Origin: Roridomyces roridus
Lineage: Eukaryota > Basidiomycota > Agaricomycetes > Agaricales > Mycenaceae
Reading direction: 5' to 3'
Assembly (NCBI GenBank): GCA_029378245.1
Contig: JARKIF010000015.1
Coordinates: 310,001-374,000 of the forward strand
Length of the DNA: 64,000 bases
The notes beneath the pieces are model-generated. The model had not been told where the DNA came from and searched no databases. It worked only from the letters and a program-made list of their open reading frames with translations. Shown piece after piece: positions 22,364 to 34,185 of the stretch (the first letter of the stretch is position 1; each line of letters opens with the position of its first letter). Position numbers and translations under genes: made by a program.

Positions 22364-24109
22364 TCAAGGCGCACCGAATATGGGACCATGGACCGCGAGC
22401 GACGCCAGCGCACTCATCAGCTTTCCCAGACACATCTCGATCTGTCGTAGGGTGGCTTCAGCCTTTGGACCAGTGCATATTTGGTAGAACGCAATGTCGG
22501 AAATGTAGAACGACGCGGTGAAAGCGTAGATTGGCTGTATTTGGGACCTCATTCAATATTCCCGGTGGATGGAACTTGACGGAGACTCGAGTACTCACGC
22601 CAAAGAGGACATCAACGCCGTCCACCCCGTTCAGGAGATCAACATGCGCGAGGCTGGTGACGATGCGGCGGGCGGCAGCGAGACTTTTGGCCCGAGCGGC
22701 TTCGGCGACACGGGCGTAAGGTGAATGGAGGCGTATGACAGCGAGGTTCGTCAGGGCGTCGGTGAGGATCAGGGTGTTGTCAGTGCCGTGTAGTCGAGCT
22801 AGTGGTATGGCACACTGGAGGCTGGAGAGTGTTTTGTCGAGGGATATGAAGCTGTTGGGGTTTGCTGGGTATGCTGATGTCAAGCGTGCGAGAGAGGAGG
22901 AGGTTGCAACGTACCTGTGGCCGAGTCGGATACTGAGACAAGGTTAAAGAGGATGCATGCCTTCGCCAGCAGCTCCTTTGGAGAGAGGGTGTCCGTCGTT
23001 TCCTCCAGTAGCTTCTTCACATCGATGGACTCCTGGACAACTAGTGAGATGGATTCGTCAGGATCAATACCGAATTTCACCTCCAAATCCGATCGCCATG
23101 CACTGGGCGCTGGGGGACCGTATGCCACAATCCAATGCGCGCGAATGATAACCACAGAGAGTAACGCATTGCGATACTCCTGGGCTTGACGCCCTGTAGA
23201 CGGCACTTGGTCCAAATGCGTCCGGATTTGTAGCGCGAGGGACACCGCCGTCGCACAATGGTACCACCCCTCTTGCGGGTCCGCCGCGTACAGGTAGTAC
23301 AGCGAGAGCAGGATTTCCGTCTGTAGAAGCTCGAACAGCGACCCAAAGTCCGGTGGCCCCTCTCCTGGTGCCGCCACCGTTTGAAGTAGACATTCGAGCA
23401 ACGTGTCACTTGTGTACGGGTTGTCGATGAGGACATTGGCGAGGATGCTTCCCAGGAGGAAGATGGCGCTCCGCAGAGCCGGGAGGCGGCAATTTCCCCA
23501 GCCATGATGCTCCAGAAGACATGAGTTGTCCACGGAGTATCGGGGGCGTGTAGCATCGAGGAAGAAGTAGGGTGTTGTGGCGCAACGGCGGAAGAATATA
23601 TCCACGCTGAGAGTCGTGAGATTGTGCGGACGAGGAAGATTAGACACTTACGGGCTAGGGAACGCCTCTGGCATCGCAGGCATCTACAGCAGAGACAGTC
23701 AGTCTGTGTGACTATTAGTCTCCGGGAGATGTGCTACCAACCTCGAGGACCTCAAGCTCTCCCCGCCCGTCACCTGGTAGGGCACACAGAAGATCCAACT
23801 CGGTAGCCGGCATTCCCTCCATCGGCAGTGCAGGGTCTTGTATCCCAGGTTCTGGGGTGTCGAAATGGCATGGCGACCGCATTTTTGCTGGATTCCTGAG
23901 GCATCGCGTGCACACAGGCCGTTGGCCGTCGCATTTCTGTACATCCGTTAGAGTTCTCGAAGGCGTCATTTGCGTTGCCGCACGATTTTCCTTTTTCTGA
24001 AGATATTTAGGCAGGCCTAGGAAACTCGAGATAAGATGGTGACTTACCTGCAATTGATACAGGCCTGCCCACGCTGCAAAGGCACCGCTTTTGTGACAGT
24101 GTTCCACAT
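22364..24109 (-). CDS. Zn2Cys6 fungal transcription factor
   Basis: Gal4-type binuclear zinc-cluster regulator. ATG at 24109, stop at 22364, with several short introns. The DNA-binding domain is only intact after splicing a 13-nt micro-exon (23984-23996): CINCRKRKIKCDGQRPVC then TRC and a final Cys ten residues later, six cysteines in all. Downstream is the helical regulatory region of fungal transcription factors: a hydrophobic block with LLGSILANVLIDNPYTSDTLLE, QTEILLSLYYLYAADPQEGWYHCATA and a final exon PIYAFTASFYISDIAFYQIC. The minimal DNA-binding and regulatory parts are both present. The neighbours are an F-box-like gene and degraded membrane-protein sequence, so no target pathway can be read from context. 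Confidence 0.82.
23984..23996 (-). other. 13-nt micro-exon completing the zinc cluster
   Basis: This exon codes for part of R-K-R-K-I between the second and third cysteines. It is flanked by CTTCAG and GTGCGG. Without it the Cys spacing and frame fail. Confidence 0.65.
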
Positions 24110-26208
24110 TTTTCGGTTAGAGAGAGCGAGAGGAAGAAAGAAAAAACAACCTGAAGTAGCCACAGGACTATACTTATATTGACTACGCCGATTTGCGCGG
24201 TCAGTTGGCTCCTCTTGCTCGCCGGCACGTCATGACTCATCTTCGTGATCTTCCATTTCTTGAATTTGGTTGTCGCCCATCGGACCTATTCTACTTCCGT
24301 GCCAGGTTACGATATGCAGAGTTCTCCGTTCCGCAATCGCAGACCCCAGGAGAATGTGGATTGCGAGCGCTGGATAGGTAAGCAGCCGTAGGTTCAATTT
24401 GAAGCGGAATCGGATTTGGCAGCACAAAAATGCTACCACTGGAAAACTCCATGGTGTCGGTGTTTGAAACGTGGTACGCGGAATCTGTGAAAATAGAATG
24501 AACGCGGAGCTTTGCGCTTCGTGGGACCCCGAAATAGCCACCGAGCCAAGCATTGTACCATTTGTAACGTTTCATGTTCGCGCGCAGTGGCATCGTGTTG
24601 ATGCCGAGGGTGCCGATACCACACTTGGAGCGATTAAGAAATCCAGCTACAGGTGTGCAGAAAAACTGTGAACATTCGCCGCCGAGTTTGAGTAGGATTC
24701 CAGGGCCACTGGTATAATTGACTCACCGCACTTGTTATGGGAGTATGTAGAGCACGGAAATGAAGTACATACATGTCTGAATTATCATCCAAGCTATATA
24801 ATTAGGTGTGTACTCAAGGACGGGGACCCATGTGGCATTCCGCTGATATGACTCTGTATGACTGGTTGCCGATCCTTTTTCCCAGAACAGCCCACGGACG
24901 TTAGGTCGGTCCTTGAATTCGAACGGGATGCTCACGCGGCGAGTAGCCCCCTCACAACTTGGTTACGCGATTTTGAACGAGCGCGAGCCCAGGAAACGGT
25001 CTTCCATGGCCGCGGTGGGGGCGAGGTACGTCGCTGTGAATTTGTGGGCTTTCCAGAAGGCGGTGCTGGAGTTCCACAGGTTTGTGAATGAAATGAGAAC
25101 GAGGACAAGTAAGGGTACGTATTCGTTTCTTCAAATTGAAGATATACGAGACCACGGGCGTGTGAGATCGTTGGCGAGGAGGGGAAATGCGAGATATGGT
25201 CGAAAGGCCCGCGAAACTCGTGTCACAGGGACGTGGTTGAAGCTATACTTGAACAACGACGCGTGCTGAGCAAGCCAACGCGCCGCACTGGTTAATCTCA
25301 AGTATACCAGTCTCGCCTCAATTCCAGGTAGACGGGAAAACGCACGCAGCCAGGACAATATCCCCATTCACCGCCACCACCCTCTTATTCTGCTTCCCCG
25401 GCGGACAACCCTCCGATTTAAAGTTCTGGACATTCCAAAACAGTCAGCGCAAACAGAAGCAAATGAAGTACGACGCGAACGCTGCGCCAGCCAGGAATGC
25501 GGAGGCACCGAGGCGGTAGCCTAGTCGATGAACCAGGGACAGACTCGAGAGTGCACGTATTTGATCCTGACAAAGACGATGGGACCCCCCCGTTTACGAT
25601 GGATGATTCCACGATCCGTGACCCGTTGTAGCGAGGCACTTTTAGCATGTACCAAGGTCGCAGCAAGGTAAGTAGATATCAGGATTCAGATCATAGATGA
25701 CGATGCCAAGTGGCCTCTGCAATCGCGAGAAGCACAGTGATCCGAGAGGGGGGGGCCTTGCTGGCAAGAAGGTGAGAGAAGACCATGCGAAGAGTCTTGT
25801 GGCCATCGCCATCGGAGATGATGGTGCGAAAGAAAGGTGGGTTTCAGACTCCGACGCCAATACATGTACAAGCTGATCGCGAGTGCCGGCTGTGATCCGT
25901 ATTTACCGATCAGCATCCAGCATTCAGCAAGGACTCCGCGTGGCATTTGCCTTTTCGTCGATCGCGTTGAAAGAAGGGGGAAATTGGCACCGGCGATTCG
26001 TGATCATGGCCAAATTATGACCGAGACTCACTCCACCATGCATAGCGCAATCTGATTCCACAAAATCCAATTAATCGTCGCCAGGAAAGAATACATCAAA
26101 CACCCAGTACACAACGACCCAACCCAGTTTGAATAGATATTATCATCAAGAAAGAAAAACCTTTTCACATCCCACCAACAGCGACCCACGAGGCGTGCAA
26201 CCTGGAGT
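24110..26208. other. Intergenic with possible decayed membrane-protein gene
   Basis: On the minus strand, disconnected hydrophobic pieces look like exons of a polytopic membrane protein: MYSFLATINWILWNQIALC near 26050-26100 with a good GTGAGT donor after it, FLAGAAFASYFICFCLR near 25450-25490, VLVLISFTNLWNSSTAFW near 25040-25100. I could not join them into one frame and see stops between them. It may be a fast-evolving multi-exon gene or a pseudogene. No other gene recognised. Confidence 0.3.
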
Positions 26209-27291
26209 CTACGAAGGGGGGCAGAAGGTGACGGTATACGAAGCCTGCTTGCTGCCAGCGCAAGTCCAGAGAGCACTATCGGAGGACTCGTCGTACGCGT
26301 AGGCATAAGCGTTGGGGCAGGCGTTCTCTGTGAGGTGGACATGTTAGCAGCGCTTCTTCAAAAGAGAAAGAGAAAGGATACGCACTGAAGTACCAGTAGT
26401 TCTCGACGCCGTCGCGAGGGCAGGTCTGGGGAGTGCCGAAAGAGCCTGTGCAGCAGTTCGGGTTGTTGTCTGGGATGCGAGGGTCAGAATCTTGTGCACG
26501 GATATTAGAGAAGAATGGATGACATACCGACCCAGCCGGCGAGCGATGTGGTGTAGCAAGCGGACTTGCAACCTACGGGGAAACCGGACGAGTCGAAAGG
26601 CCCCTTGAGGTCGCTGGGGCAGTTGGGGCCGAGGTCGACGGCACAATCGGGGGCGGGGCAGCCGACGTTGTTGGTGACGGAGATGCTGGAACCCAGTTGA
26701 AGACGACGCGGAAAAAACGGGGGGAAGAAAGACACACGGCAAGTTGTACCCATCGACGAACGAGACGTCGTACCAGTCCGTGTTGGTAGCGGCGTCAAAG
26801 TTGAACTCAGCCAGGGAAGCGGGTGGGACGCCGGTACCCGTGCTGCGATCACATTGCAGACCGCCGTTGCAGCCACCGTCAAGGCAAGACGTGGGGCCGT
26901 TGTTGCCGCTGAAGTTGCAGTTGCGGCGTGCCCAGATGCGTCCTGCAAAATTTGATTAGTATATATAACCCAGAGGAAAAGAAAGGAAGGAACATACCGT
27001 CCCAGTGGGTAGGAACATCGAAGGTGACTTTGGTGAAGGCGTCAGCCTGCCATCCGGTGGGCTGGGAAGGGTTGCCGCCGCTGGAAGTAAAGTAGGCGGG
27101 CCAAACTAGGTTTCGTTAGACGTAGGTTCACTGAAACAAAGGAAATGAAAAAACCGGTAAAAGGACATCCGTTGTAGACCTATGGGCAGCGTAAGTGGGG
27201 AGCGAGATGAGGAGGACGAGGGACAAACGGTGATGGAACGTGCGGCGGCGACGGAGGCCATGGCGAGTGCAACAAAAGACTTCATCATCAT
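26209..27291 (-). CDS. Thaumatin-like protein (secreted)
   Basis: Secreted thaumatin-like/PR-5 protein; fungal members include proteins with beta-1,3-glucan binding or hydrolysis and roles in cell wall remodelling. ATG at 27291, stop at 26209, with multiple 45-70 nt introns. The signal peptide is MMMKSFVALAMASVAAARS. Then the family pattern: VYNGCPFTVWPAYF, PTGWQADAF, FDVPTHWDGRIWARRNC (the thaumatin W-x-G-R-x-W-x-R-x-x-C core), CLDGGCNGGLQCD, then NPNCCTGSFGTPQTCPRDG and a C-terminal NACPNAYAYAYDESSDSA block ending in VTFCP. The abundant paired cysteines and the acidic-cleft-type D residues are in place. About 250 residues, the normal length. It looks functional. Confidence 0.9.
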
Positions 27292-28552
27292 GGGTTATCG
27301 AAAGAGGGAGGAAGGGTGAATTCGATGGTCTTGTCGGTCGAATAAGCCCGGCTTTTGTACGACTCACAGTGGTTTTCAGGGGTACTCGCTTGAGCGTCAA
27401 TAAAGCGATCAACCAGCATGGTTCTGTTTCTTGGCAGTTCCCTACCTTGACAGAGGTGTGTGGGGAATCAGCACGCGGACGATGCAACTGATGTCCGACC
27501 CGTAGTTTGATGTAAACTCATCGTCCTTGAAACATCCACCCTGATCAGCAAGGTCTGAATAGGTCTGAATGCGACGAATTGCCCAAGAAGTCCGAGTCTA
27601 CCGTCTCGGAATGTGCGCTTTCGTGCGATTCAGGGGACTAATTTCCTGCTCGGACTCCAACTCCGATGAAAGTCTTGGACTCGATTACACGGACATGTGG
27701 ATCGCCAGTCACCATGTATCATACGGATCTCCGTGGCATGGTATCAATTAGACGAGCCTGAAACGTGCGGAGGACGACGTAAAAGTATTCTGCGGGCTGA
27801 ACCCATGATAAGCTTTCGGATCAGTGATCAACGCCAAGAGTTTCGGGCGATGCGCACCAGGTCCGTGGATTTTTGTAGAATTGTAGACTTGTGGAATTGG
27901 CACAGCAGTGTTTTCATCTGCACGGGCGGACAGGGGCGGAGAGGAATTCGGGATTGGATGAAAGTGTCCGAGGAGGAGAGGCCAAAGGGTGTGGTCGCAA
28001 AATTTCGAGAATTGAGCATGCCACAGACATCTCACTCTGAGGAGTATGGACCCACGGAAGCGGAGATCTCATCCCGACAACCTGTTCCGTAATGCCAGGT
28101 AACGCCGCCAAGCCTGTTATCTGCAGATGGCTTATTTTCGACCACACGGTTGAAACTTCTCCGCTACCGACGCCAACGCCAACTTACTTACACCCTCTTA
28201 CACCGAGCATGAAGGAAGGCTGCTTCTCTCGAGTCTGGTCCCAGAAAGATGCACTCGGGAAGCCATGATCTCGACAAGCACCGGTACTTAGATCTTGCCA
28301 TTCCACGTGGATCAAGAGCACGAGCATCGTCACGGGATCAGAGAGATCAATCAATCATTCCTCGGCGCCGTGATTGTTCCCGACCCGAGGATGCGCAACG
28401 TAAGCATCGGACTTGTTCTCGTTTTTCCGTCCACCACCCACATGGCATTCTTGACGAAGCCAGCTGATGGTCTATAGCATGCAGGCGGCAGCTTTCTATA
28501 CAATAAAGGGATCTTTCCTCGTTCCGTCTCCGTTTCTCCACTACACTCGACG
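27292..28552. other. Divergent promoter region of the thaumatin-like and GH16 genes
   Basis: About 1.26 kb between divergent genes for secreted proteins. I see no gene inside and no strong shared motif. Confidence 0.45.
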
Positions 28553-29245
28553 ATGAAGACTACGGCTCAGCTCAAGCTCGTTTCACTCGCATCCCTCGCA
28601 TCCCTCGTCAGTGCGGGCACCTACTCCCGGACGGAGAACATCATCGGCAGCGGGTTCTTCAACTCCTTCAACTTCGAGGCGATCTCCGACCCCACTCAAG
28701 GCCGCGTGTGAGTTCATTCTACTCTCTTGTTCTTCCTCCTTTGTTCTGGAAATATCATATCCATCGCAGCAACTATGTCGACCGCACGACCGCACAGGCT
28801 CAAAACCTCACCTTCGCATCTGCCAACACGTTCATCCTCCGCGCGGATTTCAAGACGGTGATCAGCGACTCGAGCCCGACGGGGCGCAACTCTGTCCGGA
28901 TACGCAGCAATAATGTGTATACTACACACGCTGCAGTGTAAGATATCTTGCCTTCCTCGCTGAGTCTGCTTTCAGGGTTAAAATGAATTATAGATTCGAC
29001 ATCGCTCACATGCCACAAAGTTGCGGGTGAGTTCCGTGTTGCACACTCTCGTGATTTCAGATTCCAATGATCCAATGACTGACGTCGTCATAGGACTTGG
29101 CCCGCACTGTATGTACACACTCATTTTCTCCGAACGAGGCGATATTCATCCGAGCTATGCAGGTGGGAGACCAACGAGGCGACGTGGCCTGCTGGGGTAA
29201 GTCCAGCACGTTCTCCTTGCTCGTGCTGAGATGATACTTTCCGTT

Positions 29246-31362
29246 CCCCTACTCTGTCAAGAGGAGGGTTCTGTGGGGCTGAAACGTTCTGATCTCCCGC
29301 AAAACTCGTGCGATCAATTTGTTCCGAGTACTTTACGTAATCGGTCATATGATTTGTGGACGTACCAGGTCTTGGTGCCATCATTTTTTCTGTAACAAAA
29401 AACCGATGCGCTTCACGTGACTTAAGGTGTGTTCCTCTCGTTTGATTCTCATTGGTACCTTTTTATTTTTCATTCTGATCTTCATACCTCGTCTATAACC
29501 CCGGCCTGTCCATGGCACTGTCTTGTTTTCTCAACATCACATGATCAGTACCTCATGGATCTGTTGAATGTTCACCGGGCCCTTTTCCAATCACACCGGT
29601 GCGGAATATTTCGGTGGATTGTCCCTGGACCTCTGGACCTCTATCATGCTCCCTGCTGTGCGTTACAGTTTCACTCTCCTTTGTGTTGGGTGGTTGCATA
29701 GTCCGCAGATTATCTGCGGCAGATATTCTTGGTTGCATACCAACTACATATCAACTTCTGTACCCAAAGTTCCTTTCATATATGCTATAGCCCTCCTCCT
29801 GTATGCAACTATATTTCATCTTTTCTGTGCATTTCAGCCATTTCCCGTGATGTCTACCTTGATGGAGAGCTATCAATTTTTGTGATCATTGTTCAAACAC
29901 TGGGAGCTGAGTCAAAGCCCTGTTGTCTCTGTGGTTGTGATTCTTTGACTCGGACTTTGATCAATAGACATGGGCTTGTGGCTGTGTGCACTCAAATTTT
30001 TTAGGATGCATAGCCACGATGTACCGCAACCAACTTGTTGAGCCCATTGAGCCCACTGGTCACCATGTACTCAACATGAACTCATATTTTTTTCGACGTT
30101 TGAGCTTCTAGAATTTGAAGGTGATTTGTCGAACACGGATGATTTTTGGCTTTTGGACAGCCGCCGTGAGCGTTCAATAAGTTGGGCATGCGAGGCTATT
30201 TATAAATGGCTGTAAGCTGTGTACTGGTAGGGACATTTGGTGTGAATTCATTGTTAGGTGTTTACGAACGTCGAAGATCCCTGCGCCTGGTTTTAAAAAT
30301 CAACATTATTCAGCAGTTGACAGTCAATGACAACACTGATTGGTATTTTCACAGACAGTTCACATTGTTAGGATGTCTCAGAAATATTTCCGTATTTTAA
30401 TGCCCACGGAGGGCCAATCCCAGGCTGCTTCTTCGTCTCATTGTGCTGTTGTTTGTGCTTTGATGTATGCGAACGCTGAGCACGACTAAGGCTCCAACCG
30501 TTTGCAACCGTTTGCAAACGGTTTCCGAACGGATAAATTGGTGATACCCCTTCTAGTGTGTTCGGAGCGGCCCCAAGATGCTTTGGTGTGCACATGGAGC
30601 CAATCTGCTGAGTATTAGAGTTGTTTGACGCCAATAGGGAGGGAGATTGGGAACTCATCAAGTAAGATTGGTTTGACTAAGCAGCTGCCGAGAGCACGGG
30701 GCTCAATTTCACTGGTGGTATCAAGGTGTTATGTGGGTTGAATGACCTGGACCAAAGAAACTGTTGGACCACAGGTGTACAGGCCTGCTGGGAGACTGCA
30801 ACTAATAATGATTGAGCTGATTCTAGCCCCTCCAGGTGGGCCACAAGAAACTGTTTCCAAACTGTTTGATAAACCGTTTCCGGGTCATCGCAAACAAAAC
30901 GGAAATAAAAACCGTTTTTTCGGCACAAACAGTTTGCGAACGGAAAAGGTTGGAGCCTTAAGCACGACTTGAGAGGCACTAGTGTGCATTAAGCTTTGAA
31001 GCTAGTAGGAAACAGAAAGAAGTACTCGGTCTGCCGGGCAAAGCCGCGGCCCACCCACCAAGTACTTGTTTGTACAACGGACTAAGCAGTCCATGGTAAT
31101 GGTAATGCATAATGATGCATGATCCGTGTTACGCCTTGAATATTGAATTGTCATCGAACCTCTGCAGCTTCCGTCCATGAACAGTTGCAATTGCTTTCCT
31201 GCTCAAACTTGACCAATGACTTTCCTCCAATCACTTCATTGTTCAGTCACTTGCACCAAATACAAAAATACATTGAAAATACAAGCCATGGTTTGATCAG
31301 TAATGATGGTTATCTTTGCCGGAATAACCTGTGGGGCTGATCCTTAACTATCAGAGTAGGGG
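29246..31362. mobile_element. 2.1-kb insertion with CCCCTACTCTG inverted ends inside the GH16 intron
   Basis: The GH16 intron runs 29197-31393, about 2.2 kb instead of the usual 50-80 nt. The extra DNA is bounded by CCCCTACTCTG at 29246 and its complement CAGAGTAGGGG ending at 31362. CTGTGGGGCTGA also occurs near both ends as a direct repeat (about 29270 and 31329). No clear target duplication and no transposase frame are seen. It carries a nested hAT-like MITE. Confidence 0.6.
30487..30960. mobile_element. hAT-type MITE nested in the GH16-intron insertion
   Basis: The 474-bp element has a perfect 13-bp terminal inverted repeat, TAAGGCTCCAACC. It is flanked by the 8-bp direct repeat AGCACGAC at 30479-30486 and 30961-30968. 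An 8-bp duplication with a TA-starting inverted repeat is the hAT signature. The interior is full of short CCGTTTGCAAACGG-type palindromes and has no coding capacity. Confidence 0.9.
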
Positions 31363-32687
31363 ATCGGCGCTTGCGCCGCTATGGATTCGTTAGGGCGAGG
31401 TGGATATCATCGAGGGGGTTAATGATCAAGGCGCCAATCAGATCACCCTGCACACTTCACCTGGTACGTTAGCCAAGCATATGATCACTGTTGAAAGTAA
31501 GAATCTGACCCAGAGTTCAGGATGCTCAATGCCGGCTACGCGGACCCAGACGGGGTGGGTCTTACCATTCGGTACTTTTCTGAATGCGTAATTTTATTTC
31601 CAGGACATCTCTCCAATTGGATTGCAACACCCAAGTGAACGGCAATGCCGGCTGCGGCGTCAATGCGTCGCGACCAGCTACGGGCCGTCGTTCAACGCAA
31701 ACGGGGGTGGATGGTGAGTGTTCCTTCAATCCCACGCTTCAAGTTATAATAATCCCAACGTCACTACAGGTACGCCATTGAACGCACCAACTCATTCATC
31801 GACGTGTAGTTCTGGCCTCGTAACACCGGCAACGTGCCAGCCAATGTCCGAGCCGGCGGCACGAGCGTCAATACGGCCAACTGGGGCACCCCCACAGCCA
31901 ACTTCCCCAACACCCAATGCAACTTGCCTCAGTTCTTCAGCGGTAACAATATTATTATCAACCTCACCTTCTGTGGACAGTGGGCCGGCGCTGTGTATGG
32001 CAATTCTGGGTGCCCCTCGACTTGCAATAGTGCGTAGCTGCGTTGTTCTTTCCATCCGTGGGGTGTCCAAACATCAAACCTCTTGCCAGGCTTTGTCGAC
32101 CAGAACCCTTCCGCGTTCAACAACGCGTACTTCGAATTTATAAGAGCATTTTTCACAACAAATAAAATGGTTGAGATTCCGAGTGAAGGTATTGACCTTG
32201 TGGGGAATGGTTTGGGATTTTTGCCGTGATTGAGCCCGATGGTTCAAGGTTTGGAGGATGGTTTATCTTTGAGCTTGATGGTCTGGGCCTCTTTGCTCGG
32301 CTTGCTTCAAGGTTTTCAGTTCCAACCAGCTGGTTAGTGGATGTGCTTCCAGCTGCATGGTTCCGAGTTCAGACTCAGTAAGTACTAGTGCCCAATCAAG
32401 GTGCAAGTATGGGTCTTCCCGTGACACTGTCCAACTCACATCGAAATTCGGATCAAACGAAACATTCTGACGTCGGCCCGAGATTCGGCTCAGTGTGATG
32501 TCTCCAGAAATATGACCCAAAGTCCGAAGGGAACTTGTAAACTGACAACTCTAGAGAGAGCATCGAAAAAGTTATTGCTCCGAGTCGAACCACCCAGAGT
32601 CGGATGGGGGATGATTGGTCTCCAGTTGTGTCCCATGGTTCAATGTTTTTGGATGTGCCACCCCGGCTGAGCAAAGGCAGTGATGTG

Positions 32688-32930
32688 CGTCCTGCAATCA
32701 ATTTGATGAGAGTCCGAGCCGAGAAGCCGATCCACCCGGCAGACCAAAAACCTCAACCATCCCCCGGCAACCATCGACTGACATCTGTTTCACATGATCC
32801 TTACACCTCAACCATGCTTCGAGCACTCGTTCTCCCAGCTCAAGCTCTGAAGCATTAAGTAAACTTCAACCAAAACCATCAACCATCCACCATTTATTTT
32901 TTGGCGATAAATAACCTCATACAAATTCAA
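32688..32930. repeat. Copy 1 of a diverged ~240-bp direct repeat
   Basis: Shares an ordered series of blocks with 33263-33500, including variants of CAACCATC, TTTCACATGATCCTT, GAAGCAT, AAACCATCAACCA and GATAAATAA. Similarity was judged by eye. Confidence 0.6.
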
Positions 32931-33262
32931 CTCGATCAATGTGTACGAGTAAGGGATGGGGTGTTGCCTGGGTATTTAAATATTTATTTCATGGTCTCAT
33001 GACGTGGAACGCGTGTAATACTTACTTGGAATCATGGTTTTTGCTTTATGTTGCCACTACGCAGCGCGTTCGGGAACTTGAAACTGATAGTGGCGGGTGA
33101 GGAATACAGAATACACTGGAATGAACTCAGGTTGAACACATTATGAGCCACTCTAGGTACACAGGCAAAAAGAAAATTGCAATGAGCCCTCAGGCTGACT
33201 CGTGAATGCATTGATCTTCAGTTGAGTCCCGGCTTGCGCCGGGCGGATCAGACGCAGTGATG

Positions 33263-33500
33263 TACATCTGACAATCATTCTGATGTCAGTTTCGGCTTGT
33301 GTTAGTGCGAATCCGAACCGATGATCCTGTGGGTAGACCGTCCCTTCAACCATCCTCACAAAGCCATCGAGTGATATTTGTTTCATGTCATCCTTGTATC
33401 CCACCCAACCAGGTTGTTCTCAGCTCGGCGAGCAGTGAAGCATCAACCGAAACCATCAACCAACAAGTATTCAATTTTTTTTTTGTGATAAATAATGTGA
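33263..33500. repeat. Copy 2 of a diverged ~240-bp direct repeat
   Basis: Partner of 32688-32930 in the same orientation and the same order of conserved blocks, ending in GATAAATAA and an A/T-rich tract. Confidence 0.6.
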
Positions 33501-33932
33501 TAGACAAGACCAAGACAAGACACCAATCAAACGAAGGAAAGTCTCTACGCGGGGCCAGATTTGAAACCCTTGGATGCCGGACATTTTCGGCTGCTCGATC
33601 CGCGTGGATGTCGTGTTGAAGTTACAGCCTCACCGCCCTTCTCCCGTCAGAGCGCCCTCGCCGCTTGAGACCGAGTCTCCAGCGTTTCACCCTGATTTGA
33701 GGGAGTTAAAATGCTGCTGGACTCTTCGATCACTTGTGCCCAAGTAGAGAAGCAAGATCAAGTCCGACAAATCGCAACATTTCTGTCAAAAAGGCTGTTG
33801 CACCGGCTTGCACCGGCTGGTGCTCGGGAACAGCTTTTCTCCGACCCCAAATCGCTAATTTAACTTCACAGACACATGACAACTTCCCGTCGTTACTAAT
33901 GCGGCGCGGCGGCGCAGGGCGGCCTCAGTGCA

Positions 33933-33939
33933 TATAAAA
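33933..33939 (+). promoter_or_regulatory. TATA box of the pepsin-like protease gene
   Basis: TATAAAA lies 45 nt upstream of the ATG at 33978. Confidence 0.6.
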
Positions 33940-34185
33940 ATCGGTCCTTCATCTGCGACTCAGGGACGTCGTTTCTCATGATTATGTTTCCCCTGGTTGC
34001 CATCTTGTGTTTCTCCAGGGCCACCGCTCTCCTTACCTCCGAATCTGTTGTGCACATCTCTGGAAGGATACCCCGTCGAGAGTTCAAGCGACACGACGGA
34101 GCCCGCGGCAGGCCCACTCCAAACACGATAACACTGGATGGCGCGTCCTTCGAGGATGAGTACCTCGTAAACATTACCGTTGGCG

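Larger units (their letters stand above)
28553..32229 (+). pseudogene. GH16-family endo-beta-glucanase, inactivated
   Basis: Remains of a secreted glycoside hydrolase family 16 enzyme (laminarinase-like). ATG at 28553 gives a signal peptide (LVSLASLASLVSAG). Spliced exons then read IIGSGFFNSFNFEAISDP, LWETNEATWPAG and the catalytic motif GEVDIIEG (E-x-D-x-x-E, both Glu present). Three defects are visible. A 2.1-kb insertion sits in the intron just before the catalytic motif. A frameshift lies near 31670-31677, between GCGVNAS and SYGPSFNANGGG. A TAG stop at 31807-31809 lies inside a conserved WFWPRNTGN-type region. The C-terminal end (NPSAFNNAYFEF) then runs into unrelated sequence to a stop at 32229. 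Each remaining exon is otherwise well conserved, so the loss looks recent. A sequencing error could explain one defect, not all three. Confidence 0.85.
32230..33932. other. Repeat-rich intergenic region
   Basis: No gene seen. It contains two diverged direct repeats of about 240 bp (32688-32930 and 33263-33500) and a perfect tRNA-type B box on the minus strand near 32581-32594 (GGTTCGACTCG). Confidence 0.55.
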
